Assembly (NCBI GenBank): GCA_022844125.1
Contig: JALHMI010000003.1
Location: 62,001-126,000 of the forward strand
Direction: 5' to 3'
Length of the DNA stretch: 64,000 nt
DNA from: Pirellulales bacterium
Lineage (GTDB): Bacteria; Planctomycetota; Planctomycetia; Pirellulales; PALSA-1355
The notes under the pieces were generated by a model. It was not told where the DNA came from. It did not search any database and was given only the letters and a program-made list of their open reading frames with translations. A program made the translations under genes and the position numbers. Below, one piece after another: positions 34,635-43,256 of the stretch (position 1 is the first letter of the stretch; each line of letters begins with the position of its first letter).

Positions 34635-35051
34635 ATGATTTGCAATCCGAAATTAACCCTAATGCTGACGGCCGCGCTGATGGCGCTGATCGTTGGGCCG
34701 GCTCTCGCCGACTCGGCGCCTGAGAACCTCAGTTTGCACAATGCCAGTCTGCCGGCGGACGTTGACGGCAACGGCGCCGTCGATGTGACTGACTTGAACC
34801 TGGTATTCCATGTTCTGAAAGCTCACGAAGCAACTCCGCTGGTTGCACCGCTGGAAAGCGAAGCGAGCTATCTCTGGGACACCTCGGGTAACGGCCGCGT
34901 GAACTCGCAGGATGCCCTGATCGTGATCAACTACATGCTGACGGCGCCTGTCCCGGAGCCGACAACCGTGATCACTGCCGGCTTGGCCCTGGCGGGATTT
35001 GCGGGCATCTGCTGGCGCCGGCGGCGGGGTACAGCGGTCGCGCGAGACTGA
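34635..35051 (+). CDS. Minimal dockerin plus PEP-CTERM surface protein
   Basis: 138 residues from ATG 34635, followed by a signal peptide (MICNPKLTLMLTAALMALI, cleavage near ALADS). The mature protein is little more than two dockerin-type calcium loops, DVDGNGAVDVTDLNLVFHVL and DTSGNGRVNSQDALIVINYM, joined by ~25 residues. A PEP-CTERM sorting signal follows: VPEPTTV, a hydrophobic helix and a basic end RRRRG. PEP-CTERM proteins are processed by an exosortase and often sit with EPS loci such as that at 16677-20494. A dockerin without an enzyme may serve as a docking adapter; this is inference. Confidence 0.85.
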   Translation: MICNPKLTLMLTAALMALIVGPALADSAPENLSLHNASLPADVDGNGAVDVTDLNLVFHVLKAHEATPLVAPLESEASYLWDTSGNGRVNSQDALIVINYMLTAPVPEPTTVITAGLALAGFAGICWRRRRGTAVARD

Positions 35052-35118
35052 GCCGTCTTACGTCGGGTCCGCCGGCGGTATAGAATCCGGCGAACCCCTC
35101 AAGACTGCTCGCCCGAAC

Positions 35119-36135
35119 ATGTTTCGCCGCACAGCCCCCACCACCATTCCGCTTCCGCTCTTGATCACGGGCGCCGCCGGCGTTGCTGGCTACAACGCGC
35201 TCGAGTATTTTCGCACGCGCTGTCCAGGCCAGGTCGTGGCGATTCGGCAGCGCGATAATTGGCGGCTGACCGGACCTGGCGTGGTTGCCTGCAACGCGGA
35301 AGACGAGACGGGCCTTGCTCAGCTCTTCGCCGAGCATCGCTTCGCCAGCGTCCTGGACTGTGCCGGAAACTGCGCGCTGAAGTCCTGTGAGCTTGATCCG
35401 GCGATGGCGTGGCGTATCAACGTCGAAGGCGTGCGTAACCTGATCGGACTGGTGAAGCAGTACGAGGCGAGATTCGTGCACCTGTCAATCGACCTGGTAT
35501 TCTCCGGCACAGCCGAGGGTGGCCACGTCGAAACCGATCCCACCGACCCGGTGACGGTATACGGCAAGACGATGGTTGCGGCAGAGGAGTTGATCGAGGC
35601 AGAACTGCCCGAAGCCTGCGTGCTGCGGATTTCGCTGCCGATGGGCATCAGCTTCAACGGCCACGCGGGCGCGATCGACTGGATCCAATCGCGCTTCAAG
35701 AAGTCGCGCCCTGCCACGCTCTATTTCGACGAAGTGCGCACGCCAACGTACACCGACTGTCTGAATCCGCTCTGCGAGACGATGCTCGCCGGCGACTGGT
35801 CGGGGCTTTTTCACGCGGGCGGTCCGCGGCCATTGAGCCTGTACGAAATCGCGCAGATCGTTAATCGCGTCGGCGGCTACGATCCGCGTCACTTACATGG
35901 CTGCCCCCGTATTGCAGCCGGTCCGATGCCGCCGCGGGCGGGTAACGTCACGATGAATTCGAGCAAGCTAACGCAAGCGCTGGGCTATCAGCCGTTCCAC
36001 GCCTGGCCCTACGATGAGCGATGGGTGCCCACACATCCGGAATGGCACTTCGAACGAACCGCAAATGAGCCGGGAAGTGCAGCGCTGCTCGAAGAGGTGC
36101 TCTACCGCAATCCGCGGCGTTCTGGCGAGTGCTAG
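35119..36135 (+). CDS. RmlD/MAT2B-like SDR with the catalytic lysine replaced
   Basis: 338 residues from ATG 35119. Extended SDR of the dTDP-4-dehydrorhamnose reductase group: LLITGAAGVAGYNALEYF for NAD(P), DCAGNCALKSCELDPAMAWRIN, VHLSIDLVFSG (RmlD-type STDYVFDG equivalent) and DPVTVYGKTMVAAEE. The active-site YxxxK should read Y-x-x-x-K, but here Y148 is followed by M152 in place of the lysine, with a lysine at 150 instead. Substrate-domain phrases: RTPTYTDCLNPLCETML and AGGPRPLSLYEIAQIV. Either activity is lost, as in regulatory MAT2B-type proteins, or K150 substitutes. 67 bases follow the PEP-CTERM stop. Confidence 0.75.
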   Translation: MFRRTAPTTIPLPLLITGAAGVAGYNALEYFRTRCPGQVVAIRQRDNWRLTGPGVVACNAEDETGLAQLFAEHRFASVLDCAGNCALKSCELDPAMAWRINVEGVRNLIGLVKQYEARFVHLSIDLVFSGTAEGGHVETDPTDPVTVYGKTMVAAEELIEAELPEACVLRISLPMGISFNGHAGAIDWIQSRFKKSRPATLYFDEVRTPTYTDCLNPLCETMLAGDWSGLFHAGGPRPLSLYEIAQIVNRVGGYDPRHLHGCPRIAAGPMPPRAGNVTMNSSKLTQALGYQPFHAWPYDERWVPTHPEWHFERTANEPGSAALLEEVLYRNPRRSGEC

Positions 36136-36234
36136 CAGTTGGCCCGCCTCGGCTGATCTTGTGAGCCTTACCTCGTTCTGATAGCTACTCGCTGTGAGAA
36201 TGCGCGCCCTGCGGACTCTATTTCGGGACCTGGA

Positions 36235-38541
36235 ATGCGGAGCGTTCCTCCGGCCAATCTAGTTGAGCGACTAAAGCGATTGCACCTCGCAACACCCGCG
36301 CAGGTGTCGGCCGTGGGTGCGCGCGTGCGGCGTCTGGCAGGCGACCTGCTGGAGTTTGAGTCGGTGTGGATCGACGCGCTTGCGCAAGCGACGGTCATTA
36401 CGCCCTGGCAGGCCGCGGAGTTCAACGCTGGACGCGGCGAGCAGCTCGTGCGGGGCAGCTATCTGCTGACCGGACGACTCTGCGATTCTGGATTCGCCGA
36501 GTGTTACCTGGCCAGGCACGTCGAGTCGCAGGAAGTCGTGCGGTTGTACCTTAGCCATCGGCCGCAGCGACCGGTTAGCGAAACGCTGCTCGAACTCAAG
36601 ACGCTGGCCGCTCGCGAACTTGCGGCGGAAGGCTTGCCCGCGATCGTCGACTTCGGAACCAATGGTAAATCGGTGTGGGCGGTGTGCCGCGTCGGCAAGG
36701 GAAATACAGCGTCCGCCTGGCTGGCCGAGAACGGCCGGATGCCTCCAGCCGCGGTGCTGCAAATCGCGCGGGCAATGGTAGAACAACTCCAAACGCTCGA
36801 ACGGCAGGGCCTCGCGCACGGCGACATCAGTACGGCTGGCCTACTGATCGATGGGACGGGCGCAGTGGAACTCCCCGCGCCAGGCTTGCGAGGCATCCTA
36901 CGCCCGCAGGAAGGGATTGGCTTTGCGGAGTTGAGGCCCGAGACCTACGACTATCTGGCGCCCGAACGCGTTACCAGCGGCTCGCCGCCGGACGTGGCCA
37001 GCGATCTGTACGCGTGCGGGGCTGTGTGGTGGCATCTCCTGGCCGGAAGGCCGCCACTGGCGGGCGGCAACGCGCGAGCGAAACTTCAAGCGGCGCAGAC
37101 GGCCCGGGTGATCGACATTCGCTCGATCGCACAGGGTATTCCGAGCACACTCGCCGAGGCGCTTGGCCAGTGCCTGGCGAGCAATCGCGAGGATCGACCC
37201 GCGTCGTTTGCACACCTCGCCGAGAGGCTGGGCCCAGCCACGACCGCGGGGCGTGCGCTGCTTGCCGGCTTGCAGCGCTCGCCGACGGGAATGTGGCAGA
37301 ATCTGTGCCCGGCAGCGCCACGGCAAGTCCGCCGCTCGTCGAACAAATCGCTCGCAGTTGGCGCCGCATGCGCCGCGGTAGTCCTGATACTGGCAACCAC
37401 TACGCTGCTCCTGCGAACTAAACCGTCCGAATCAGTAGCGCCAGATTCGCTGGCCTCCGTGACGAGCGTGAATCCGTCGTTCTCCCCTGCTCCACGACCG
37501 CTAACAATTGAACAACCGAAGGTGGATCCCGAGGTTCGCCCGGCTGCAGCGACCTTGCCCCTCGACGAGCACGTCGAAGCGCAGCGCGTGGTTGAGGACC
37601 TGGTGCTCGCTACCGGCGAGGTGTTGCGGATCGAGTCGCTGGAGCTCGAACCGCGAATGCGAGTGCGGGGACGGGGCGGCCGCAGACCGCTCGTCAGCGT
37701 CCCGGCCGAAGGACTTCTGGTCGACTGCGAAAACGTGACTTTCGAGGGCATCGATTTCATCTGGCAGGCGCCCGCTCAAGCCGAAGGTGCGGCCGCAGGC
37801 GACCGGGCGATCATCCGGCTGCAAGCCCAGACAGTCAACTTTCGCGGCTGCTCGTTCAATGCGCGCACCGCGGCCCCGCCGGCAGCGATTCGCACCGCTG
37901 CGTCGCGCCAGAAGCTCGGCGGATTGGGGGTCGAAGTGATTCTCGCCGACTGCGTGTTCGACGGCGTGCGTTCGGCGGTCGATCACCGCACGCCGGAAGC
38001 CATCGCAACGCGGTTAACCAACTGCCTGTGCGTGGCATCGGGTCCCATCCTGAATCTGGCACGCAGCCCGTCGGAGGACAGCGAGATTAAGCTGCTCCTC
38101 GAAAGCGTGACCACGCGCGGAGACACCGCGGTGCTTGCGATTCAAAACGCGCGCGGTCTGGGCAAGCCCGGCCCGATCGTTGTCACGGCCAGTGGTTGCG
38201 CGCTGGCCGGAACAAGTCGCGACGGACTGATCTCGCTGGTCGACGCGCCGACTAGCGGCCCGCTGATCGATGCGATCCGTTGGAGCGGCCAAGGTTCGGT
38301 CGTGTCACCTCGAATGCCGATGCTCACATCGCAAAGCCCCTCGGGCGGAACGACGCCGCTGGCAGACGATCGATTGGCCGTGGCGGGAATCGTCCGCGGC
38401 GAGCTCGAGTTCGCCGGCCGGGCCGATGGTCCGCCGGCCGATTCGCGCGTGATGCGATGGCAAGTCCCACTGCGGTCGGCGGAACCACCTGGCGCCGATC
38501 CGGATCGACTGCACTCGCTGCGCTCGAAGCGCGACGAGTAG
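36235..38541 (+). CDS. Transmembrane Ser/Thr pseudokinase with beta-helix-like outer domain
   Basis: 768 residues. Residues ~70-345 follow a Hanks-kinase layout but with every catalytic motif altered: loop LTGRLCDSGFAECYLARH, EVVRLYLSH where the VAIK lysine should be, AHGDISTAGLLI instead of HRDLKPxN, PAPGL in place of DFG, but a kept YLAPER and SDLYACGAVWWHLLAGRPP. One membrane helix at ~372-393. The outer ~375 residues have repeated short strands (ENVTFEGIDFIW, QTVNFRGCSFN, VILADCVFDG, TRLTNCLCVASG), suggesting a right-handed beta-helix. A signalling or binding role without phosphotransfer is inferred. Related kinases with intact motifs are abundant in planctomycetes. Confidence 0.75.
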   Translation: MRSVPPANLVERLKRLHLATPAQVSAVGARVRRLAGDLLEFESVWIDALAQATVITPWQAAEFNAGRGEQLVRGSYLLTGRLCDSGFAECYLARHVESQEVVRLYLSHRPQRPVSETLLELKTLAARELAAEGLPAIVDFGTNGKSVWAVCRVGKGNTASAWLAENGRMPPAAVLQIARAMVEQLQTLERQGLAHGDISTAGLLIDGTGAVELPAPGLRGILRPQEGIGFAELRPETYDYLAPERVTSGSPPDVASDLYACGAVWWHLLAGRPPLAGGNARAKLQAAQTARVIDIRSIAQGIPSTLAEALGQCLASNREDRPASFAHLAERLGPATTAGRALLAGLQRSPTGMWQNLCPAAPRQVRRSSNKSLAVGAACAAVVLILATTTLLLRTKPSESVAPDSLASVTSVNPSFSPAPRPLTIEQPKVDPEVRPAAATLPLDEHVEAQRVVEDLVLATGEVLRIESLELEPRMRVRGRGGRRPLVSVPAEGLLVDCENVTFEGIDFIWQAPAQAEGAAAGDRAIIRLQAQTVNFRGCSFNARTAAPPAAIRTAASRQKLGGLGVEVILADCVFDGVRSAVDHRTPEAIATRLTNCLCVASGPILNLARSPSEDSEIKLLLESVTTRGDTAVLAIQNARGLGKPGPIVVTASGCALAGTSRDGLISLVDAPTSGPLIDAIRWSGQGSVVSPRMPMLTSQSPSGGTTPLADDRLAVAGIVRGELEFAGRADGPPADSRVMRWQVPLRSAEPPGADPDRLHSLRSKRDE

Positions 38542-38562
38542 GCAGGCGATCGACTGGCCGCG

Positions 38563-39087
38563 CTACTGTTGCGAGCGCAGGTGGTCGTAGTGCATCAGGC
38601 CCACGAGTGTCTTGGCGTCTTCGATCGTGCCGTCGTACACCATGCGCATGGCATCTGACCAGGAAACGACGAGCGAGTCGATCTGTTCGCCGGCTTCCAA
38701 TGCGGTGGGGCCGGCAGTCAATCCTTGGGCAAGAAACAGGTACATGCGCTCGTTGAGGATGCCGGGCGACATGGTGAACTCGCGGAGCTTCTCAATGCTA
38801 TCGGCGCGATAGCCGGTCTCCTCGATCAACTCGCGATACGCGGTGACGGCGGGATCTTCGTCAGGTTCGAGCGTGCCGGCAGGGAGTTCGATCAGGGTCT
38901 TGCCGACCGCGATACGATAGTTGCGGATGAGGCAGACCTGATCGCCTGCGAGGAGCGGCAGGATCGCGACGGCGCCAGGATGCTGGACCGTGTCCCTGAC
39001 GAGTTCGCGGCCATCGGGTCCTGGCTGGCGGTGCCGAACCACGCGAAAGCGGCGCGTCGCCAGCAGTTCCTCAGGGTCCTCGCTCAT
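38563..39087 (-). CDS. NUDIX hydrolase, ADP-ribose pyrophosphatase-like
   Basis: 174 residues. The Nudix box is complete (GTLEPDE, seven residues, RELIEETGY), with LIRNYRIAVGKTLIELPAG before it, the phrase typical of ADP-sugar pyrophosphatases. Downstream MSPGILNERMYLFLAQGL fits the same group. Hydrolyses ADP-ribose or another nucleoside diphosphate derivative. Convergent with the pseudokinase gene, 21 bases apart. Confidence 0.9.
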   Translation of the reverse strand: MSEDPEELLATRRFRVVRHRQPGPDGRELVRDTVQHPGAVAILPLLAGDQVCLIRNYRIAVGKTLIELPAGTLEPDEDPAVTAYRELIEETGYRADSIEKLREFTMSPGILNERMYLFLAQGLTAGPTALEAGEQIDSLVVSWSDAMRMVYDGTIEDAKTLVGLMHYDHLRSQQ

Positions 39088-39212
39088 GGGTATCTCGCTA
39101 GCTCGGCGCGACTCGTTGATTCACCGAAAGTCGGCTGCTAAGATAGCTTGGGCGGGGCGATTTTTCCAAGCCGTACTAGCGTGCTACCCCCGCCGATTCG
39201 GGTGCGATTCTC

Positions 39213-40244
39213 ATGAGCGATTTGCCCCATTGGAGTCTGCTGTTCGCGCAGTTGCGTCGGATTCATTTGCGAATTCACGCAACGTTCTTCGCCGTGGCCT
39301 TGTTCGCGCTGTACTTGAGTACGAGCCAGCAGGGTCAGGAAATGGCCGGCTACGGACTGCTGTCGATCGCGGTGCTGCTGGTGAGCGTATTGTTTCACGA
39401 GGCAGGTCACATGCTGGCCGCGGCACGCGTTGGGGGGAGCACCGAACAGGTGGTCGTGGGCCCCTTGGGCGGCCTGGCGTTTCCAGAAATCCCGCGCGAG
39501 CCGCAGGCCGAATTGCTGGTGGCACTGGCTGGTCCTGCCGCGAATCTGGCGGCCGTGCTGCTGGCGCTTCCGGTCGCACTGGCCGTGGGACTGAATCCGG
39601 CCGAGCTGATGATTCCCTGGCAGCCTGTCGACCTGCTGGTTGGCGACTGGTGGTTCGTCGGGCTGAAGCTTGCCTTCTGGTGTAACTGGGTGATCCTGCT
39701 TGCCAGTCTGTTGCCCGCTTATCCGTTGGATGGGGCACGCGTGCTGAGGGCCCTGCTCACACCCGCTATCGACTATCGTTCGGCCGGCATGGTGGCCGTG
39801 CGAGCGACCAAGATGACTGCGGTCGTATTGTTGATTCTGGCGGTCGTGCTTCGGAACGAGAAAGCAGCCGAAGTGCTGCCGGTCTGGGTACCGATCGCCC
39901 TACTCGCGATATTTGTCTATAGCCACGCCGCGCTCGAAGCGATCAAGCAGGACGAGACCGATTGGGAAGAGGAGTTGTTCAACTACGATTTCTCGCAAGG
40001 CTACACCAGTCTCGAGCGGACGATGGATCCGCCGCACAAGCCGCGCGGTTCGCTACGGCAATGGATTGAAAATCGTCGCGCCATGCGGCGGCGCAAACGA
40101 CAGTGGCAAGAGCAGGAAGAGGAACGTCAGGTGGATGCCATCCTGATTCGCCTGCACGAGGTTGGGCTCGACGGCCTGACGGCTAAAGAGCGTTCGCTGC
40201 TCAATCGGGTCAGCGCCCGATATCGCAATCGCCAGGGCAGCTAG
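39213..40244 (+). CDS. M50 (site-2 protease-type) membrane metalloprotease with cytosolic tail
   Basis: 343 residues with about five membrane helices. Zinc site HEAGH (H62-H66) in a helix LVSVLFHEAGHMLAAARVGG, then VVGPLGGLAFPE and the second motif LLPAYPLDGARVLRALL with D173, the third ligand. It cleaves within the membrane, probably in envelope-stress or regulatory signalling. The last ~90 residues are cytosolic and charged; the end (VDAILIRLHEVGLDGLTAKE, then a basic RVSARYR) resembles the C-terminal tail seen on some rhomboid proteases, an unusual pairing for M50. Confidence 0.88.
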   Translation: MSDLPHWSLLFAQLRRIHLRIHATFFAVALFALYLSTSQQGQEMAGYGLLSIAVLLVSVLFHEAGHMLAAARVGGSTEQVVVGPLGGLAFPEIPREPQAELLVALAGPAANLAAVLLALPVALAVGLNPAELMIPWQPVDLLVGDWWFVGLKLAFWCNWVILLASLLPAYPLDGARVLRALLTPAIDYRSAGMVAVRATKMTAVVLLILAVVLRNEKAAEVLPVWVPIALLAIFVYSHAALEAIKQDETDWEEELFNYDFSQGYTSLERTMDPPHKPRGSLRQWIENRRAMRRRKRQWQEQEEERQVDAILIRLHEVGLDGLTAKERSLLNRVSARYRNRQGS

Positions 40245-40383
40245 GCTTTCCGGGATTCGCCGCCTGCTCTGGCGCGCGGTATCATTCGCTATTCTCGGCA
40301 TATCCCGTACGATCCGCGCCGGCGCCATGCAACCGAATACCCGACCAGCAAGCCGAATTCTCGGGATGGCGTAAGTTTGTGTA

Positions 40384-40415
40384 GACCGCCACTTGGTGGT
40401 CATGCGATTTTTTTG
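40384..40415 (+). terminator. Weak terminator candidate after the M50 gene
   Basis: A 7-bp stem GACCGCC/GGTGGTC with loop ACTT (one G-U pair), six bases, then seven T. It is 140 bases after the M50 stop and just before the HD-GYP start. The distance between stem and T-run makes it uncertain. Confidence 0.35.
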
Positions 40416-40432
40416 CACACCGGATTTGCGCA

Positions 40433-42079
40433 ATGACTCCCAAGATCGGCATCAATTTCGCATCGAGTTCGCCCGTGCGCGAGCTGAACGATTCCGTGCG
40501 AGCGTGGCATGCCGACTTGCAGTCGCGACTTTCCGGCTGGTTCATCACGGCCTTCGAACTCATCGACGGTCACACGGGTGAAACGCTTTCGGGGCGCGCA
40601 CGGACGACCGATCTCGATCCGCTGGCGCGCGCAGAAATCTGCCGCGCGGTTGCCAGCGGAGGTAAAGCCGAGATCATCGAGGAAAGCGGACCGCTGCTGG
40701 TGCTCGCGATTCCGATTTATGGCGAGGCCGGCCGATCGTTGGTCGCGGTTGCCACATTTGTCGCGGACATGGCCGCGACGGACAGCCAGTTGGCGAGTAT
40801 TGCGCGACAGTTGGGTTTAGCGCCCGATGCGGCGCGGCGCTGGCTTTCGGCGCAGCATGCGTGGCAACCCTCGGTGCTGCAAAACATGGGGCAATTGGCG
40901 ACCGAGCGATTGGCGGCGGAAGGTCGTTTGCGATCTTTGAGCCGCGACGTGCGCGATCTGACGCTCAATCTCTCGGCGACTTACGAAGAGATCAGCCTGA
41001 TCTACCGTCTCACGCAGAACCTTAAACTGACCAGTCGCTCCGACGAATTAGCACAACTGGCGGTGCAATGGCTGGCTGATGTCGTGCCAGCGGAATGCCT
41101 GGCCGTGCAGCTTGTTGGCTCGGAGCAAGCTGAAGCAGCGGAGCGGCCACTGTTGGCGTTTGGCGATTGCCCGCTCACCAGCCAGCAGCTTTCCGAGTTG
41201 CTCGACTGCGTGGGTGCAACGGCCGGCAAGCGTCCGTTGGTGATCAACGACCCGGATTCTGTTCCCGCCGCGTGGCAGTGGCCTGGGGTCCGGCAGTTCG
41301 TGGCGGTTTCGCTGTGCGAAGGAGCGAATTGCTTTGGCTGGTTGGTTGCGATCAATCACACGGCGCAAGGCGAATTCGGAACGGTCGAAGCCAGCTTGCT
41401 CAGTTCGGTGGCTGCGATCCTGGGCATCCACAGTGGCAACGCCGAGCTTTATGGCCAGCAGCGCGAGCTGTTCAAGGGTATGGTCCGAGCACTGACCTCG
41501 GCGATCGACGCCAAGGATCCGTACACGTGCGGCCACAGTGAACGCGTGGCCAAGGTGGCGGTGCGGCTGGCTACGGAACTGGGCTGCGACAACCAAAGCG
41601 TGGACACGATCTATCTCGCCGGCCTGTTGCATGACATCGGCAAAATCGGCATCGACGACCAGGTGTTGCGCAAGCCGGGTAAGTTAACCGAGGCCGAGTA
41701 CGAACACATCAAGCTGCACACAACCATCGGCCATCGCATCCTGAGCGACATCCGCCAACTCGACGAGGTGCTGCCCGTCGTGCTGCATCACCACGAGCAA
41801 TGGAATGGCCAGGGATATCCCGCGGGTTTGGCGGGGGAGAAGATTCCGATGCTCGCCAGAATCATGGCCGTGGCCGATTCGTTTGACGCGATGAGCAGCG
41901 ACCGGCCGTATCGTCAGGGAATGCCGGATGACAAGCTCGACGCGATCTTCCGCGAAGGGGCCGGCAAGCAATGGGACGCGAAGGTGATCGATGGCTTCTT
42001 CCGGATTCGCGAAGAAATGCGCGCGATCGCCGATCGCGGTCCCAAACAGGCTGTGCCGGACGGTCGTGATCTCGTGTAG
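40433..42079 (+). CDS. GAF-like plus HD-GYP phosphodiesterase-type protein
   Basis: 548 residues. N-terminal ~180 residues form an unrecognised sensory region. A GAF-like region spans ~185-335 (LTSRSDELAQLAVQWLADVV, VSLCEGANCFGWLVAINH). The HD-GYP domain at ~345-530 has HSERVAKVAVRLATELG, LLHDIGKIGIDD, HTTIGHRIL and the full HHEQWNGQGYP and DSFDAMSSDRPYR. Full HD and GYP motifs imply activity, probably hydrolysis of cyclic di-GMP. It has no membrane segment. No response-regulator or cyclase partner lies next to it; the promoter region is the preceding 188-base gap. Confidence 0.9.
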   Translation: MTPKIGINFASSSPVRELNDSVRAWHADLQSRLSGWFITAFELIDGHTGETLSGRARTTDLDPLARAEICRAVASGGKAEIIEESGPLLVLAIPIYGEAGRSLVAVATFVADMAATDSQLASIARQLGLAPDAARRWLSAQHAWQPSVLQNMGQLATERLAAEGRLRSLSRDVRDLTLNLSATYEEISLIYRLTQNLKLTSRSDELAQLAVQWLADVVPAECLAVQLVGSEQAEAAERPLLAFGDCPLTSQQLSELLDCVGATAGKRPLVINDPDSVPAAWQWPGVRQFVAVSLCEGANCFGWLVAINHTAQGEFGTVEASLLSSVAAILGIHSGNAELYGQQRELFKGMVRALTSAIDAKDPYTCGHSERVAKVAVRLATELGCDNQSVDTIYLAGLLHDIGKIGIDDQVLRKPGKLTEAEYEHIKLHTTIGHRILSDIRQLDEVLPVVLHHHEQWNGQGYPAGLAGEKIPMLARIMAVADSFDAMSSDRPYRQGMPDDKLDAIFREGAGKQWDAKVIDGFFRIREEMRAIADRGPKQAVPDGRDLV

Positions 42080-42097
42080 CGTGATTCTCCGGGAGCG

Positions 42098-42877
42098 CTA
42101 GTTCTCAAAGTGACTGGCATACATGTTTTTCACGGCTTGGATGCCGAGCCGTAGGGCCATCACATCGCTGCCGTAAGTGACCATGCGGCAGCCCTTTTCC
42201 ACGCAGCGCTCGGCGAAGCTGGGACTGGCCGGAACGATACCCCAGGCTTTGCCGTGCTTGCGACAAGCGCCGGCCACGCGATCGATCGCGTTCCAAACCT
42301 TTTCGTGTTCCGCCTGGCCCAGCACGCCGAGCGATTGCGAGAGATCGGCTGGGCCAATGAACAGCAAATCGACGTCGTCGATGGCCGCGATCGCATCCGC
42401 TTCTTCCAGCGCGCCGAGCGTTTCGATTTGAATTGCGACGAAGTGATCCTGGTTGGCATCCTGCGCAAGTTCGATTTGCGTCTTGTGCGTGAAGTTGGCG
42501 TCCGCGCCCTGGGTGTTCAAGCCGCGCATGCCGCGCGGGGCAAACTTGCACCAGGTGACAAATTTCTCGGCTTCGGCCGCGGAGTTGACCTGCGCGGCCA
42601 TGACGCCGTCGGTGCCGGATTCGAGAGCCTGCGTCACGGCGGCGTAGTTGGTGACGGGCATGCGGACGAAGCTGCCCATATTGCAGGCCCGCCCGACGAG
42701 CGAGGCCATCGTGATCTGCTCGTTCGAGACACCGGCATGTTCAGCATCGACCCAGAAGCCGTCGTAACCTCCGGCCAGCCCGAATAGCTGGAGCGAGACC
42801 GGGTGGAGGAGGCGACCTGCGCAAAAAACGCGAATCTGCCGGTCAGTCGCCAGCAACGACTTGAAAAATCCCGCCAT
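42098..42877 (-). CDS. HpcH/HpaI-type aldolase (2-dehydro-3-deoxy sugar acid or 4-hydroxy-2-oxoacid type)
   Basis: 259 residues from ATG 42877, with CGGAGG well spaced upstream; the TTG three codons earlier is too close to it. TIM-barrel family: GYDGFWVDAEHAG, FVRMPVTNYAAVTQALESG, GVMAAQVNSAAEAEKFV, the arginine/glycine site APRGMRGLNTQG, IQIETLGALEEADAIAAIDD and FIGPADLSQSLGV. It cleaves 2-oxo-aldol compounds to pyruvate and an aldehyde with a divalent metal. Substrate unknown. A palindrome overlaps the -10 of its likely promoter. Confidence 0.9.
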   Translation of the reverse strand: MAGFFKSLLATDRQIRVFCAGRLLHPVSLQLFGLAGGYDGFWVDAEHAGVSNEQITMASLVGRACNMGSFVRMPVTNYAAVTQALESGTDGVMAAQVNSAAEAEKFVTWCKFAPRGMRGLNTQGADANFTHKTQIELAQDANQDHFVAIQIETLGALEEADAIAAIDDVDLLFIGPADLSQSLGVLGQAEHEKVWNAIDRVAGACRKHGKAWGIVPASPSFAERCVEKGCRMVTYGSDVMALRLGIQAVKNMYASHFEN

Positions 42878-42924
42878 GCCGAGCAACCTCCGGAAGCGAA
42901 ACCGTGAGACAGAAACTGCTTATG

Positions 42925-42940
42925 CTCTAAGACGTTAGAG
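42925..42940 (-). promoter_or_regulatory. Palindrome overlapping the HpcH/HpaI promoter
   Basis: CTCTAA-GACG-TTAGAG, a perfect 6-bp inverted repeat with a 4-base centre. It covers the -10 element of the promoter at 42932-42960, so it may be an operator. Confidence 0.4.
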
Positions 42941-42960
42941 TCTACCGAAGCCCCCGTCAA
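42932..42960 (-). promoter_or_regulatory. Sigma-70-type promoter candidate for the HpcH/HpaI gene
   Basis: On the - strand TTGACG (42955-42960), a 17-base spacer and TAACGT (42932-42937), about 55 bases from the start codon. Confidence 0.45.
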
Positions 42961-43256
42961 GCGCTCGCTGGCAGGGCCTTGGAACCAACGAATTGGCAGG
43001 CTCAGAAAAAGTTTTCATCCCGGCGCGAACCCCTGGGCCGATACGTTGTCTTAGTGGTGCCAAGGCTGTTTTCCCGGGTTGAGCGGTCGCTGCCAGCCAA
43101 ACTGGTCTGCCCGTTCGACTTGACCGGAAGCCAGCCCCATGCGAGTGTATTAGTGTGGTGGTGAACGTGTGTTCCCCGCCGCGAGTTTTGTTGTGTCTTT
43201 TAACGGATCCCATCGGGATTCATTTTTCTCACCCGCACGCAGCAAAGGGAACTCCC
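42961..43256. other. Spacer between divergent genes, no gene recognised
   Basis: Roughly 300 bases between the HpcH promoter and the small ORF. No RNA gene or convincing promoter was seen. AAAGGGA lies 9 bases before ATG 43257. Confidence 0.4.
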
